Assembly (NCBI GenBank): GCA_947650365.1
Contig: OX393550.1
Span: 53,146,879-53,210,878 of the forward strand
DNA length: 64,000 nt
Direction of reading: 5' to 3'
Source: Chamaelirium japonicum
Lineage: Eukaryota; Streptophyta; Magnoliopsida; Liliales; Melanthiaceae
Numbering within the stretch: position 1 is the first letter of the stretch; every line of letters begins with the position of its first letter. Made by a program: the position numbers and the translations under genes. Positions 15,601 to 31,441 of this stretch are shown piece by piece. The notes under the pieces were generated by a model. The model searched no databases and was not told where the DNA came from. It saw only the letters and a program-made list of their open reading frames with translations.

Positions 15601-18600
15601 CATACGATCCATTCTATTCGAATAGATCATGCGATCCATTCGAATTCATTCGCACTATCCATTCTAATTCATTCATACGATCCATTCTAATTCATTCATA
15701 CAATGCATTCCAATTCTTTCACACGATCCAATCTAATTCACTCGTACGATCCATTCTAATTCATTCGTACAATCCATTCTATTTTATTTGTACGATCCAT
15801 TCTTACTCATTCGTATGATCCATTCTAGTTCATTTGTACGATCCATTCTAATTCATTCGTACGATCCATTCTTACTCATTCGTACGATCCATTCTTACTC
15901 TTTCGTATGATCCATTCTAATTCATTCGCACGAATGTATCCATTCTAATTCATTCATACAATCCATTCTAATTCATTTCGTACGATCCTTTCTAATTCAT
16001 TCGTACGATCGTACGAATGAATTAGAATGGATCGTACGAATGAATTAGAATAGATTGTGCGAATGAATTAGAATGGATCGTACGAATGAATTAGAATGGA
16101 TCATACGAATGAGTAAGAATGGATCGTACGAATGAATTAGAATGGATCGTATGAATGAATTAGAATGGATCGTACGAATAAATTAGAATGGATACATTCG
16201 TCCGAATGAATTAGAATGGATCATACGAATAAGTAAGAATGGATCGTACGAATGAAATAGAATAGATCGTACGAATGAATTAGAATGGAATATACGAATG
16301 AATTAGAATGGATCGTACGAATGAATTAGAATGGATCGTATGAATGAATTAGAATGGATCGTACGAATGAATTAGAATGGATCGTGCGAATGAATTCGAA
16401 TAGATGGTGCTAATGAATTTGAATGGAATAGAATAGATTGTACGAATGAATTAGAATGGATCGTATGAAGGAATTAGAATGGATCGTACGAATGAATTAG
16501 AATAGATCGTACGAATGAATTAGAATGGATACATTCGTGTGAATGAATTAGAATGGATACATTCGTGCGAAAGAATTAGAATAGATCGTATGAATGAATT
16601 AGAATGGATCCTATGAATGAATTAGAATGGATCGTGCGAATGAATTAGAATGGATCGTACGAATGAATTAGAATGGATCGTGTGAAAGAATTAGAATGGA
16701 TTGCACGAATGAATTAGAATGGATCGTACGAATGAATTAGAATGGATCGTGTGAAAGAATTAGAATGGATTGTATGAATGAATTAGAACGTACGATCCAT
16801 TCTAATTCATTCGTATGATCCATTCTAATTCCTTCGTACGATACATTCTAATTCATTCGTACGATCCATTCTAATTCATTCGTGCAATCTATTCTAATTC
16901 ATTCGTACGATCCATTCTAATTCATTCATTCAATCCATTCTAATTTATTCGCACGAATGTATCCATTCTAATTCATTTGTACGATCCATTCTAATTCATT
17001 AATTTGATTCATTCTAATTCATTTGTACGATCCATTCTAATTCACTCATACTATCCATTCTAATACATTCATACGATCCATTCTAATTCATTTGCACGAA
17101 TATATCCATTCTAAATCATTCGTACGATCTCGAATCTATCCATTCTAGTTCATTCGTACGATCCATTCTAATTTATTCGTACGATCCATTCTAATTCATT
17201 CATACGATCTATTCTAATTCATTCATACAATCCATTCTAATTCTTTCACACGATCCATTCTAAGTCATTCGTACGATTCATTCGTAGGATCCATTCTAAT
17301 TCATTCGTATGATCCATTCTAATTCATTCGTACGATCCATTCTAATTCATTCGCACGATCCATTCTAATTCATTCTAATTCATTCATACAATCCATTCTA
17401 ATTCATTCGCGCGATCCAATCTAATTCATTCTAATTCATTCGTACGATCCATTCTACGATCCATTCTAACTCATTCGTATATTCCATTCTAATTCATTAG
17501 CACGATCCATGCTAATGAATTAGAATGGATCATACGATCCAATCTAATTCATTCATACGATCCATTCTTACTCATTCGTATGATCCATTCTAATTCAATC
17601 GTACGATCCATTCTAATTCATTCGTACGATCCATTCTAATTCCTTCGTACGATCCATTCTAATTCATTCGTACGATCCATTCTAATTCATTCGTACGATC
17701 CATTCTAATTCCTTCGTACGATCCATTCTAATTCATTCATACGATCCATTCTAATTCATTCTAATTCATTCGCACGATCCATTCTAATTCATTCGTACGA
17801 TCCATTCTAATTCATTCATACGATCCATTCTAATTCATTCGCACGAATGTATCCATTCTAATTCATTCGTACGATCCATTCTAATTCATTCACACGTGCA
17901 AATGAATTAGAATGGATCGTATGAATGCATTAGAATGGATCGTGCGAATGAATTAGAATGGATTGTACGAATGAATTAGAATGGATCGTACGAATGAACT
18001 AGAATGGATACATTCGTGCGAATGAATTAGAATGGATCATACGAATGAATTAGAATGGATCGTACGTACGATCCATTCTAATGGATACATTTGTGCGAAT
18101 GAATCTAAATGGATTGTATGAATGAATTACAATGGATCGTACGATGGATCGTACAAATGAATTAGAATGGATCGTACGAATGAACTAGAATGGATACATT
18201 CGTGCGAATGAATTAGAATGGATCGTACGAATGAATTAGAATGGATCGTACGAATGAATTAGAATGGATCTTACGAATGAATTAGAATGGATCGTACGAA
18301 TGAATTAGAATGGATCGTACGAATGAATTAGAATGGATACATTCGTGCGAATGAATTAGAATGGATCGGATGAATGAATTAGAATGGATCGTACGAAAGA
18401 ATTAGAATGGATCGTACGAATGAATTAGAATGGATCGTACGAATAAATTAGAATGGATACATTCGTCCGAATGAATTAGAATGGATCATACGAATGAATA
18501 AGAATGGATCGTACGAATGTATTAGAATAGATTGTACGAATGAATTAGAATGGATTAGACGAATGAATTAGAATGGATCGTGTGAAAGAATTAGAATGGA

Positions 18601-21600
18601 TTGTATGAATGAATTAGAATGGAACGTATGAATGAATTAGAATGGATCGTGCGAATGAATTTGAATGGATCGTACGAATTCATTCTAATTCATTCATACA
18701 ATCCATTCTAATTCTTTCACACGATCCATTTTAATTCATTCGTAGGATCCATTCTAATTCATTCATACAATCTATTCTATTTCATTCGTACGATCCATTC
18801 TTACTCATTCGTATGATCCATTCTAATTCATTCGGACGAATGTATCCATTCTAATTTATTCGTACGATCCATTCTAATTCATTCGTACGATCCATTCTAA
18901 TTCCTTCGTACGATCCATTCTAATTCATTCGTACGATCCATTCTAATTCATTCATAAGATCCATTCTAATTCATTCGCACAAATGTATCCATTCTAATTC
19001 ATTCGTACGAAGGAATTAGAATGGATCATACGAATGAATTAGAATGGATCGTACGAATGAATTAGAATAGATCTTACGAATGAATTAGAATGGATCGTAC
19101 GAATGAATTAGAATGGATATATTCATGCAAATGAATTAGAATGGATCGTATGAATGTATTAGAATGGATCGTATAAGTGAATTAGAATGGATCGTACGAA
19201 TGAATTAGAATGGATCGTATAAATGAATTAGAATGGTTACATTCGTGCGAATGAATGAGAATAGATCGTACGAATGAATTAGAATGGATCGTACGAATAA
19301 ATTAGAATGGATCGTGGGAATGAATTAGAATGGATCGTACGAATGAATTAGAATGGATCCACCGAATGAGTTAGAATGGATCATACGAATGATCCATTCT
19401 AATTCATTCATACGATCCATTCTAATTCATTTGCACGAATATATCCATTCTAATTCATTCGTACGATCCATTCTAATTCTTTCGTACGATCCATTCTAAT
19501 TCCTTCGTACGATCCATTCTAATTCCTTCGTACGATCCATTCTATTTCATTCGTATGATCCATTGTAATTCCTTCGTACGATCCATTCTAATTCCTTCGT
19601 ATCCATTCTAATTCACTCATACGATCCATTCTAATTCATTCATACGATCTATTCTAATTCGTTCATACAATCCATTCTAATTCTTTCACACAATCCATTC
19701 TAATTCATTCGTACGATCCATTCTAATTCATTCGCACAATCCTTTCTATTTCATTCGTACGATCCATTCTTACTCATTGGTACGATCCATTCTAATTCAT
19801 TCGCACGAATGTATCCATTCTAATTTATTCGTACGAATGAATTAGAATGGATCATACGAATGAATTAGAATGGATCGTGCGAATGAATTAGAATGGATCG
19901 TGCGAATGAATTAGAATGGATAGTACGAATGAACTAGAATGGATACATTCATGCGAATGATTTAGAATGGATCGTACGAATGAATTAGAATGGATCATAC
20001 GAATGAATTAGAATGGATCTTACGAATGAATTAGAATGGATCGTATGAATAAATTAGAATGGATTGTATGAATGGTTTAGAATGGATACATTCGTGCGAA
20101 TGAAATTAGAATGGATCGTACGAATGAATTAGAATGGATCAAATGAATGAATTAGAATGGTTACATTCATGCGAATGAATTAGAATGGATCGTACGAATG
20201 GATTAGAATGGATCGTACGAATGGAATAGAATGGATACATTCGTGCGAATGAATTAGATTGGATCATACGAATGAGTAAGAATGGATCGTACGAATGAAA
20301 TAGAATGGATTAGAATGTATTAGAATGGATCGTACGAATGAACTAGAATGGATACATTCGTGCGAATGAATTAGAATGGATCGTACGAATGAATTATAAT
20401 GGATCTCACGAATGAATTAGAATGGATCGTACGAATTAATTAGAATGGATCATACGAATAAATTAGAATTGATACATTCGTGCGAATGAATTAGAATGGA
20501 TCGGACGAATGAATTAGAATGGATCGTACGCTCGAATGTATCCATTCTAATCCATTCGTACGATCCATTCTAATCCATTCGTACGATCAATTCTAAATCA
20601 TTCGCATGAATGTAACCATTCTAATTCATTCATTTGATCCATTCTAATTCATTCGTACGATCCATTCTAATTCATTCATACGATCCATTCTAATTCATTC
20701 GTACGATCCATTCTAATTCATTCATACAATCCATTCTAATTCATTCGCACGATCCATTCTAATTCATTTATACGATCCATTCTAATTCATTCATACAATC
20801 CATTCTAATTCATTCATACGATCTATTCTAATTCTTTCGCACGAATATATCCATTCTAATTCATTCGCATGAATGTATCGATTCTAATTCATTCGTACGA
20901 TCCATTCTAATTCATTCGCCCGATCCATTCTAATTCATTCGTATGATCAATTCTAATTCATACGCACGAATGTATCCATTCTAATTCATTCGTACGATCC
21001 ATTCTAATTCATTCATAGGATCCATTCTAATTCATTCATACAATCCATTCTAATTTATTCGCACGAATGTATCCATTCTAATTCATTCGTACGATCAGTT
21101 CTCATTCATTCACAAAATCTATTCTAATTCATTCATACGATCCATTCTAATTCATTCACACGAATGTATCCATTCTATTTCATTCATATGATCCATTCTA
21201 ATTCATTCGTACGATCCATTCTAATTCACTCATACGATCCATTCTAATACATTCATACGATCTATTCTAATACATTCATACGATCCATTCTAATTCATTT
21301 GCACGAATATATCCATTCTAATTCATTCGTACGATCCATTCTAATTCCTTCGTACGATCCATTCTAATTCATTCGTATGATCTATCCTATTTCATTCGTA
21401 CGATCCATTCTTACTCATTCGTACGATCCATTCTAATTCATTCGTCCGATCCATTCTAATTCATTCGCACGAATGTATCCATTCTAATTCATTCGTACGA
21501 TCCATTCTAATTCATTCGCACGATCCATTCTAATTTATTCGTACGATCCATTCTAATTCTTTCACACGATCCATTCTAATTCATTCGTACGATCCATTCT

Positions 21601-24362
21601 AATTCATTCGCACGATCCATTCTAATTCATTCGTACAATCCATTCTAATTCATTCATACAATCCATTCTAATTCATTCGTACGATCCATTCTAATTCATT
21701 CGCACAAATGTATCCATTCTAATTCATTCATACGATCCATTCTAATTCATTTGCACGATCTATTCTAATTCATTCGTACGATCCATTCTAATTCATTCGT
21801 ACGATCCATTCTAATTCATTCGTATGATCCAATCTAATTAATTCGTATGATCCATTCTAATTCATTCGTATATTCCATTCTAATTCATTCGCACGATCCA
21901 TTCATTCGTACGATCCATTCTAATTCAGGATCGTACGAATGAATTAGAATGGATACATTCGTGCGAATGAATTAGAATTGATCATATGAATGAATTAGAA
22001 TGGATCGTGCGAATGAATTAGAATGGATCGTACGAATGAATTAGAATGGATCGTACGAATGAACTAGAATGGATACATTCGTGCGAATGAATTAGAATGG
22101 ATCGTACGAATGAATTAGAATGGATTGTACGAATGAATTAGAATGGATCTTACGAATGAATTAGAATGGATCGTACGAATGAATTATAATGGATATATTC
22201 GTGCGAATGAATTAGAATGGATCGTACGAATGAATTAGACTGGATTGTACGAATGAATTTGAATGGATACATTTGTGCGAATAAATCTAAATAGATTGTA
22301 TGAATGAATTACAATGGATCGTACGAAAGAATTAGAATGGATCGTACGAATGAATTAGAATAGCTCATACGAATGAATTAGAATGAATCGTATGAATGAA
22401 TTAGAATGGTTACATTCGTGCGAATGAATTAGAATAGATCGTACGAATGAATTAGAATGGATCGTATGAATAAATTAGAATGGATCGTGGGAATGAATTA
22501 GAATGGATCGTACGAATAAATTAGAATGGATCCACCGAATGAGTTAGAATGGATCATATGAATGAATTAGAATGGATTGTACGAATGAATTAGAATGGAT
22601 TTTGCGAATGAATTAGAATGGATCGTATGAATGAATAAGAATGGATCTTACGAATGAATTAGAATGGATCGTGCGAATGAATCAGCATTAACCGTACGAA
22701 TGTATTAGAATGGATCGTACGAATGAATTAGAATGAATCGTACGATCCATTCTAATTCATTCGTACGATCCATTCTAATTCATTCGCACGAATGTATCCA
22801 TTCTAGTTCATTCGTACGATCCATTCTAGTTCATTCGTACGATCAATTCTAATTCATTCGTACGGTCCATTCTAATTCATTCGTATGATCCATTCTAATT
22901 AATTCGTATGATCCATTCTAATTCATTCGTACGATCCATTCTAATTCATTCATATAATCCATTCTAATTCATTCGCACGAATGTATCCATTCTAATTAAT
23001 TCGTACGATCTATTCTAATTCATTCGTATTATCCATTCTTATTCAGTCGCACGATCCAGTCTAATGGATTCGCACGATCCATTCTAATTCATTTGCACGA
23101 ATGTATCCATTCTAATTCATACGATCGTGTGAATGAATTAGAATGGTTACATTCGTGCGAATGAATTAGAATGGATCATACGAATGGATTAGAATGGATC
23201 GTACGAATGGATTAGAATGGATACATTCGTGCGAATGAATTAGAATGGATTGTATGAATGAATTAGAATGGATCGTACGATCCATTCGAATTCATTCGTA
23301 CAATCCATTCTAATTCATTCGTACGATCCATTCTAATTCATTCATACGAATGTATCCATTCTAATTCATTTGCACGATCCATTCTAATTCATTCCTATGA
23401 TCTATTCTAATTCATTCGTACGATCCATTCTAATTCATTCATACGATCCATTCTAATTCATTCGTATATTCCATTCTAATTCATTAGCACGATCCAATCT
23501 AATTCATTCATACGATCCATTCTTACTCATTCGTATGATCCATTCAAATTCAATCGTACGATCCATTCTAATTCATTCGTACGATCCATTCTAATTCCTT
23601 CGTACGATCCATTCTAATTCATTCATACGATCCATTCTAATTCCTTCGTACGATCCATTCTAATTCATTCGTACGATCCATTCTAATTCATTCGTGCAAT
23701 CTATTCTAATTCATTTGTATGATCCATTCTAATTCATTCGTACGATCCATTCTAATTCATTCATACAATCCATTCTAATTTATTTACACGAATGTATCCA
23801 TTCTAGTTCATTCGTACGATCCATTCTAATTCATTCGCACAATCTATTCTAATTCATTCATACGATCCATTCTAATTCATTCGCACGAATGTATCCATTC
23901 TAATTCATTCATACGATCCATTCTACTTCATTCGTACTATCCGTTCTAATTCACTCATACGATCCATTCTAATTCATTCATATGATCCATTCTAATTCAT
24001 TTGCACGAATATATCCATTCTAATTCATTCGTACGATCCATTCTAATTCCTTCGTACGATCCATTCTAATTCCTTCGTACGATCCATTCTGATTCCTTCG
24101 TACGATCCATTCTATTTCATTCGTATGATCCATTCTAATTCCTTCGTACGATCCATTCTAATTCCTTCGTATCCATTCTAATTCACTCATACGATCCATT
24201 CTAATTCAGTCGTATGATCCATTCTAATTCATTCATACAATCCATTCTAATTCATTCGCACGAATGTATCCATTCTAATTCATTCGTACGATCAGTTCTA
24301 ATTCATTCACAAAATCTATTCTAATTCATTCATACGATCCATTCTAATTCATTCACACGAAT
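12662..24362. repeat. Satellite higher-order repeat, copy B (about 11.7 kb)
   Basis: This is the second tandem copy of the long satellite repeat, with the same series of forward and reverse blocks as copy A. Flips occur at about 14776, 15208, 16008, 16790, 17894, 18676, 19008, 19392, 19833, 20531, 21923, 22741, 23123 and 23278. Near the right end the offset to copy A is 11701 (24181 against 12480). After about 24345 the sequence stops following the expected start of a third copy. It instead resembles the interior near 9440-9640, as expected if unequal crossing-over joined different phases of the repeat. Most differences from copy A are single-base changes within CG dinucleotides and gains or losses of whole 23-bp units. 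Confidence 0.85.
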
Positions 24363-27300
24363 GTATCCATTCTAATTCATTTATACGATCCATTCTAATT
24401 CATTCGTACGATCCATTCTAATTCACTCATACGATCCATTCTAATACATTCATACGATCCATTCTAATTCATTTGCACGAATATATCCATTCTAATTCAT
24501 TCGTACGATCCATTCTAATTCCTTCGTACGATCCATTCTAATTCATTCGTACGATCTATTCTAATTCATTCGTCCGATCCATTCTAATTCATTCGCACGA
24601 ATGTATCCATTCTAATTCATTTGTACGATCCATTCTAATTCATTCGTTTGATCCATTCTAATTCATTCATTTGATCCATTCTAATTCATTCGTACGATCC
24701 ATTCTAATTCATTCGTCCGATCCATTCTAATTCATTCGCACGAATGTATCCATTCTAATTCATTCGTACGATCCATTCTAATTCATTCGTAATATCCATT
24801 CTAATTCATTCGTACGATCCATTCTAATCCATTCGCACGAATGTATCCATTCTAGTTCATTTGTACGATCCATTCTAATTCATTCGTACGATCCATTCTA
24901 ATTCATTCGAACGATCCATTCTAATTCATTCGTACGATCAATTCTAATTCATTCGCACGAATGTATCCATTCTAATTCATTCGTACGATCCTGAATTAGA
25001 ATGGATCGTACGAATGAATTAGAATGGATACCTTTGTGCATATGAATTAGAATGGATCGTACGAATGAATTAGAATGGATCATATTAATGAATTAGAATG
25101 GATCGTACGAATGAATTAGAATGGATACATTCGTGCGAATGAATTAGAATGGATCGTGCGAATCAATTGGACTGGATCGTGCGAATGAATAAGAATAGAT
25201 CATACGAATGAATTAGAATGGATCGTACGAATTAATTAGAATGGATACATTCGTGCGAATGAATTAGAATCGATTGTATGAATGAATTAGAATGGATCGT
25301 ACGAATGAATTAGAATGGATCGTATGAATGAATTAGAATGAATCGTATGAGTGAATTAGAACGGATAGTACGAATGAAGTAGAATGGATCGTATGAATGA
25401 ATTAGAATGGATACATTCGTGCGAATGAATTAGAATGGATCGTATGAATGAATTAGAATAGATTATGCGAATGAATTAGAATGGATCGTACAACTGAATT
25501 AGAATGGATCGTACAAATCAATTAGAATGGATCTTACGAAGGAATTAGAATGGATCGTACGAATGAGTAAGAATGGATCGTACGAATAAAATAGAAAGGA
25601 TTGTACGAATGAATTAGAATGGATTCGTACGAATGAATTAGAATGGATACATTCGTTCGAATGAATTAGAATGGATCGTACGAATGAATTAGAATGGATC
25701 GTACGAATGCATTAGAATAGATTGTGCGAATGAATTAGAATGGATCGTGCGAATGAAATAGAATGGATACAAATGAATTAGAATGGATCATACGAATGAA
25801 TTAGAATGACGATCCATTCTTACTCATTCGTATGATCCATTCTAATTTATTCGCACGAATGTATCCATTCTAATTCATTCGTACGTCTAATTCATTCGTA
25901 CGGTCCATTATAATTCATTCGCACAATCCATTCTATTTCATTCGTACGATCCATTCTAATTCATTCGTACGATCCATTCTAATTCATTCGTCCGATCCAT
26001 TCTAATTCATTCGCACGAATGTATCCATTCTAATTCATTCGTACGATCCATTCTAATTCATTCGTACGATCCATTCGATTGTGCGAATGAATTAGAATGG
26101 ACCGTACGAATGAATTAGAATGGATACATTCATGCGAATGAATTAGAATGGATCGGACGAATGAATTAGAATGGATCGGACGAATGAATTAGAATGGATT
26201 GTATGAATGAATTAGAATGGATCGTACGAATGAATTAGAATGGATCGTGCGAATGAATTAGAATGGATCGTACGAATGAATTAGAATGGATCGTGTGAAA
26301 GAATTAGAATGGATGAAACGAATGAATTAGAATGGATCGTGCGAATGAATTAGAATGGATCGTATGAATGAATTAGAATAGATTTTGTGAATGAATTAGA
26401 ACTGATCGTACGAATGAATTAGAATGGATCGTACAAATGAATTAGAATGGATACATTTGTGCGAATGAATTAGAATGGATCGTACGAATGAATTAGAATG
26501 GATCGTATGAATGAATTAGAATGGATACATTCGTGCGAATGAATTAGAATGGATCGTGCGATTCCATTAGACTGGATCGTGCGAATGAATAAGAATGGAT
26601 CATACGAATGAATTAGAATGGATCGCACGAATTAATTAGAATGGATACATTCGTGCGAATGAATTAGAATGGATTGTATGAATGAATTAGAATGGATCGT
26701 ACGAATGAATTAGAATGGATCATACGAATTAATTAGAATGGATCATACGAATGAATTAGAATGGATCGTACGAATGAATTAGAATGGATCGTACGAATGA
26801 ACTAGAATGGATCGTACGAATAAATTAGAATGGATACATTCGTCCGAATGAATTAGAATGGATCATACGAATGAGTAAGAATGGATCGTACGAATGAAAT
26901 AGAATAGATTGTACGAATGATTTAGAATGGATCCTACGAATGAATTAGAATAGATCGTGTGAAAGAATTAGAATGGATTGTATGAATGAATTAGAATAAA
27001 TTCGTACGATCCATTCGAATTCATTCGCACGATCCATTCTAATTCATTCATACGATCCATTCTAATTCATTCATACAATCCATTCTAATTCTTTCACACA
27101 ATCCATTCTAATTCATTCGTAGGATCCATTCTAATTCATACGTACAATCTATTCTATTTCATTCGTACGATCCATTCTTACTCATTCGTATGATCCATTC
27201 TAATTCATTTGGACGAATGTATCCATTCTAATTCATTCGTACGATCCATTCTAATTCATTCGTACGATCCATTCTAATTCATTCGTACGATCCATTCTAA

Positions 27301-30300
27301 TTCATTCGTCCGATCCATTCTAATTCATTCGCACGAATGTATCCATTCTAATTCATTCGTACGGTACATTCTAATTCATTCGTACAATCTATTCTATTTC
27401 ATTCGTACGATCCATTCTTACTCATTCGTATGATCCATTCTAATTCATTCGGACGAATGTATCCATTCTAATTTATTCGTATGATCCATTCTAATTCATT
27501 CGTACGATCCATTCTAATTCACTCATACAATCCATTCTAATTCTTTCATACAATCCATTCTAATTCTTTCGTGTCACACGGTCCATTCTAATTCATTCGT
27601 ACGCTCCATTGTAATTCATTAGCACGATCCATGCTAATTCATTCGTTCGATCAATTCTAATTCATTAGCACGATCCATTCTAATTCATTCGTACGATCCA
27701 TTCTAATTCATTCGCACGATCCATTCTAATTCATTCATAGGATCCATTCTAATTCATTCATACAATCCATTCTTATTCATTCATACAATCCATTCTAATT
27801 CTTTTACACGATCCATTCTAATTCATTCGTAGGATCCATTCTAATTCATTCGTACAATCTATTCTATTTCATTCGTACGATCCATTCTTACTCATTCGTA
27901 TGATCCATTCTAATTCATTCGGACGAATGTATCCATTCTAATTTATTCATATGATCCATTCTAATTCATTCGTACGATCCATTCTATTTCATTCGTACGA
28001 TCCATTCTTACTCATTCGTACGATCCATTCGAATTCATTCGCACGATCCATTCTAATTCATTCATACGATCCATTCTAATTCGTTCATACAATCCATTCT
28101 AATTCTTTCACAAGATCCATTCTAATTCATTCGTAGGATCCATTCTAATTCATTCGTACAATCTACTCTATTTCATTCGTACGATCCATTCTTACTCATT
28201 CGTATGATCCATTCTAATTCATTCGGACGAATGTATCCATTCTAATTCATTCGTACGATCCATTCTAATTCATTCGTATGATCCATTCTAATTAATTTGT
28301 ATGATCCATTCTAATTCATTCGTACGATCCATTCTAATTCATTCATACAATCCATTCTAATTCATTCGCACGAATGTATCCATTCTAATTAATTCGTACG
28401 ATCCATTCTAATTCATTCGTATGATCCATTCTAATTCATTCGTACGATCCATTCTAATTCATTCGCACGATCTGTTCTTATTCATTCGCACAATCTATTC
28501 TAAACCATTCATACGATCCATTCAAATTTATTCGTACGATCCATTCTAATTCATTCGTAAGATCCATTCTAATTCATTCGTACGATCCATTTTAATTCAT
28601 TCGTACGATCCATTCTAATTCATTCGCACGAATGTATCTATTCTAGTTCATTCGTACGATCCATTCTAATTCATTCGTACGATCCATTCTAATTCATTCG
28701 CACGATCCATTCTAATCCATTCGTACGATCCATTCTAATTCATTCGCACGAATGTATCCATTCTAATTCATTCGTACATACGATCCATTCTAATTCATTC
28801 GTACGATCCATTCTAATTCATTCGCACGATCTGTTGTTATTCATTCGCACAATCCATTCTAATTCATTCGCACGAATGTATCCATTCTAATTCATTCTTA
28901 CGATCCATTCTAATTCATGTGCACAAAGGTATCCATTCTAATTCATTCGTACGATCCATTCTAATTCAGGATCGTACGAATGAATTAGAATGGATACATT
29001 CGTGCGAATGAATTAGAATGGATCATACGAATGAGTAAGAATGGATCGTACGAATGAAATAGAATAGATTGTACGAATGAATTAGAATGGATCCTACGAA
29101 TGAATTAGAATGGATCGTGTGAAAGAATTAGAATGGATTATATGAATGAATTAGAATGGATCGTACGAATGAATTAGAATGGATCGTACGAATGAATTAG
29201 ACTGGATACATTCGTGCGAATGAATTAGAATTGATCGTACGAATGAATTAGAATGGATCGTGCGAATGAATTAGAATGGATCGTACGAATGAATTAGAAT
29301 GGATCGTACGAATGAACCAGAATGGATACATTCGTGCGAATGAATTAGAATGGATCGTACGAATGAATTAGAATGGATCGTACGAATGAATTAGAATGGA
29401 TCTTACGAATGAATTAGAATGGATCGTACGAATGAATTAGAATGGATCGTACGAATGAATTAGAATGGATACATTCGTGCGAATGAATTAGAATGGATCG
29501 GACGAATGAATTAGAATGGATCATACGAATGAATTAGAATGGATCGTACGAATGAATTAGAATGGATCGTATGAATAAATTAGAAAGGATACATTCGTCC
29601 GAATGAATTAGAATGGATCATACGAATGAGTAAGAATGGATCGTATGAATGAAATAGAATGGATCGTACGAATGAACTAAAATGGATACATTCGTGCAAA
29701 TGAATTAGAATGGATCGTACGAATGAATTAGAATGGATCGTACGAATGAATTAGAATGTATCGTACGAATGAATTAGAATGGATCGTACGAATGAATTAG
29801 AATGGATCGGACGAATGAATTAGAATGGATCGTACGAATGAATTAGAATGGATCGTACGAATGAATTAGAATGGATCGTACGAATAAATTAGAATGGATA
29901 CATTCGTCCGAATGAATTAGAATGGATCATACGAATGAATTAGAATGTATCGTACGAATGAATTAGAATGGATCATATTAATGAATTAGAATGGATCGTA
30001 CGAATGAATTAGAATGGATACATTCGTGCGAATAAATTAGAATGGATCGTGCACGAATGTATCCATTCTAATTCAATCGTACGATCCATTCTGCACAAAG
30101 GTATCCATTCTAATCCATTCGTAGGATCCATTCTAATCCATTCGTACGATCCATTCTAATTTATTCGCTCGAATGTATCCATTCTAATCCATTCGTACGA
30201 TCCATTCTAATCCATTCGTACGATCTATTCTAATTCATTCGCATGAATGTAACCATTCTAATTCATTCATTTGATCCATTCTAATTCATTCGTACGATCC

Positions 30301-30917
30301 ATTCTAATTCATTCGTCCGATCCATTCTAATTCATTCGCACGAATGTATCCATTCTAATTAATTCGTACGATCCATTCTAATTCATTCGTACGATCCATT
30401 CTAATTCATTCGTAAGATCCATTCTAATTCATTCGTACGATCCATTCTAATTCATTCGTACGATCCATTCTAATTCATTCGCACGAATGTATCCATTCTA
30501 GTTCATTCGTACGATCCATTCTAATCCATTCGTACGATCCATTCTAATTCATTCGCATGAATGTAACCATTCTAATTCATTCATTTGATCCATTCTAATT
30601 CATTCGTACGATCCATTCTAATTCATTCGTCCGATCCATTCTAATTCGTTCGCACGAATGTATCCATTCTAATTCATTCGCACGATCCATTCTAATTCAT
30701 TCGTACGATCCATTCTAATTCATTCGTACGATCCATTCTAATTCATTCATAGGATCCATTCTATTTCATTCGTACAATCTATTCTATTTCATTCGTACGA
30801 TCCATTCTTACTCATTCGTATGATCCATTCTAATTCATTCGGACGAATGTATCCATTCTAATTTATTCGTACGATCCATTCTAATTCACTCATACGTTCC
30901 ATTCTTACTCATTCGTA
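24363..30917. repeat. Satellite array left of the retrotransposon
   Basis: This is more of the same 23/28-bp satellite, with orientation switches at about 24991, 25809, 26077, 26999, 28968 and 30050. The stretch from 24991 to about 29650 has a partner at 42826-46950 beyond the retrotransposon. The word AATGGATACCTTTGTGCATA at 25023 recurs at 42841 (offset 17818), GATTTTGTGAATGAATTAG at 26381 recurs at 43463 (offset 17082), and TCTGTTCTTA at 28471 recurs at 45757 (offset 17286). After subtracting the inserted element, the copies were originally about 5.3-6.0 kb apart. No gene is seen. Confidence 0.9.
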
Positions 30918-30922
30918 CGATC
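30918..30922. repeat. Target site duplication, left copy (CGATC)
   Basis: The five bases before the left LTR are CGATC, identical to the five bases after the right LTR at 42719-42723. Joining the flanks at one copy regenerates an uninterrupted satellite unit (CATTCGTACGATCCATTC). This shows the element jumped into an existing satellite array. Confidence 0.97.
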
Positions 30923-31305
30923 TGTGGGGGATAGTCTTCGTGCCGACCCGAAGACTCTCGCAGCACCAGTCAATTGAAGGTTCGAGTTGAAGATCGTTGA
31001 TCGATCTGTCAATTGGAGTTGAAGTTACCTCTTTCGATATGTAAACAGAGAGGCAATCAGAGAGAGTTTGACACAAGAGATTGATCTCGGAGTTCAGCCG
31101 AAGTGTACGTCTCCGTGCTATAGGGAGCAACCCGAATTCACTAACACTTATGCTGGAGTGATCTCGACAGGCCGAGTATCACTGTAAACACTGATCTCTT
31201 CGAGAGAAAAAGAAGATCAAAGAGAGGTGGAAGATGGGAAGTTGAAAGCTTCAGAGCTCTGGTTTTAGAACTGAGAATTCGATCCTTTTACATTCGAAGG
31301 CTCTG

Positions 31306-31315
31306 CTATTTATAG
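31306..31315 (-). promoter_or_regulatory. TATA box in the 3' LTR
   Basis: Minus-strand CTATAAATAG is a good plant TATA box. It is identical in both LTRs. In this copy it would fire leftward into the flanking satellite. Confidence 0.65.
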
Positions 31316-31441
31316 GATTCCCGGGGAGGAATTCCGGGGCAAATGGCGGTTTTCTGCTGTCGTATCTGGGGATTCTCCAGGTAAAGCTAGCGGGCCCCGC
31401 CATCGTCTTTTGGGGGATTCCACAGGCTCGTGGACCTTCCG

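Noticed and set aside
1091..24362. The two long satellite copies as an assembly duplication error
   Set aside because: The copies differ by many scattered point changes and by monomer gains and losses, unlike an artificial duplicate. It cannot be fully excluded without reads.
1..30917. CRISPR array
   Set aside because: Short regular repeats are present, but units are directly adjacent without unique spacers and flip orientation. The context is a plant genome.
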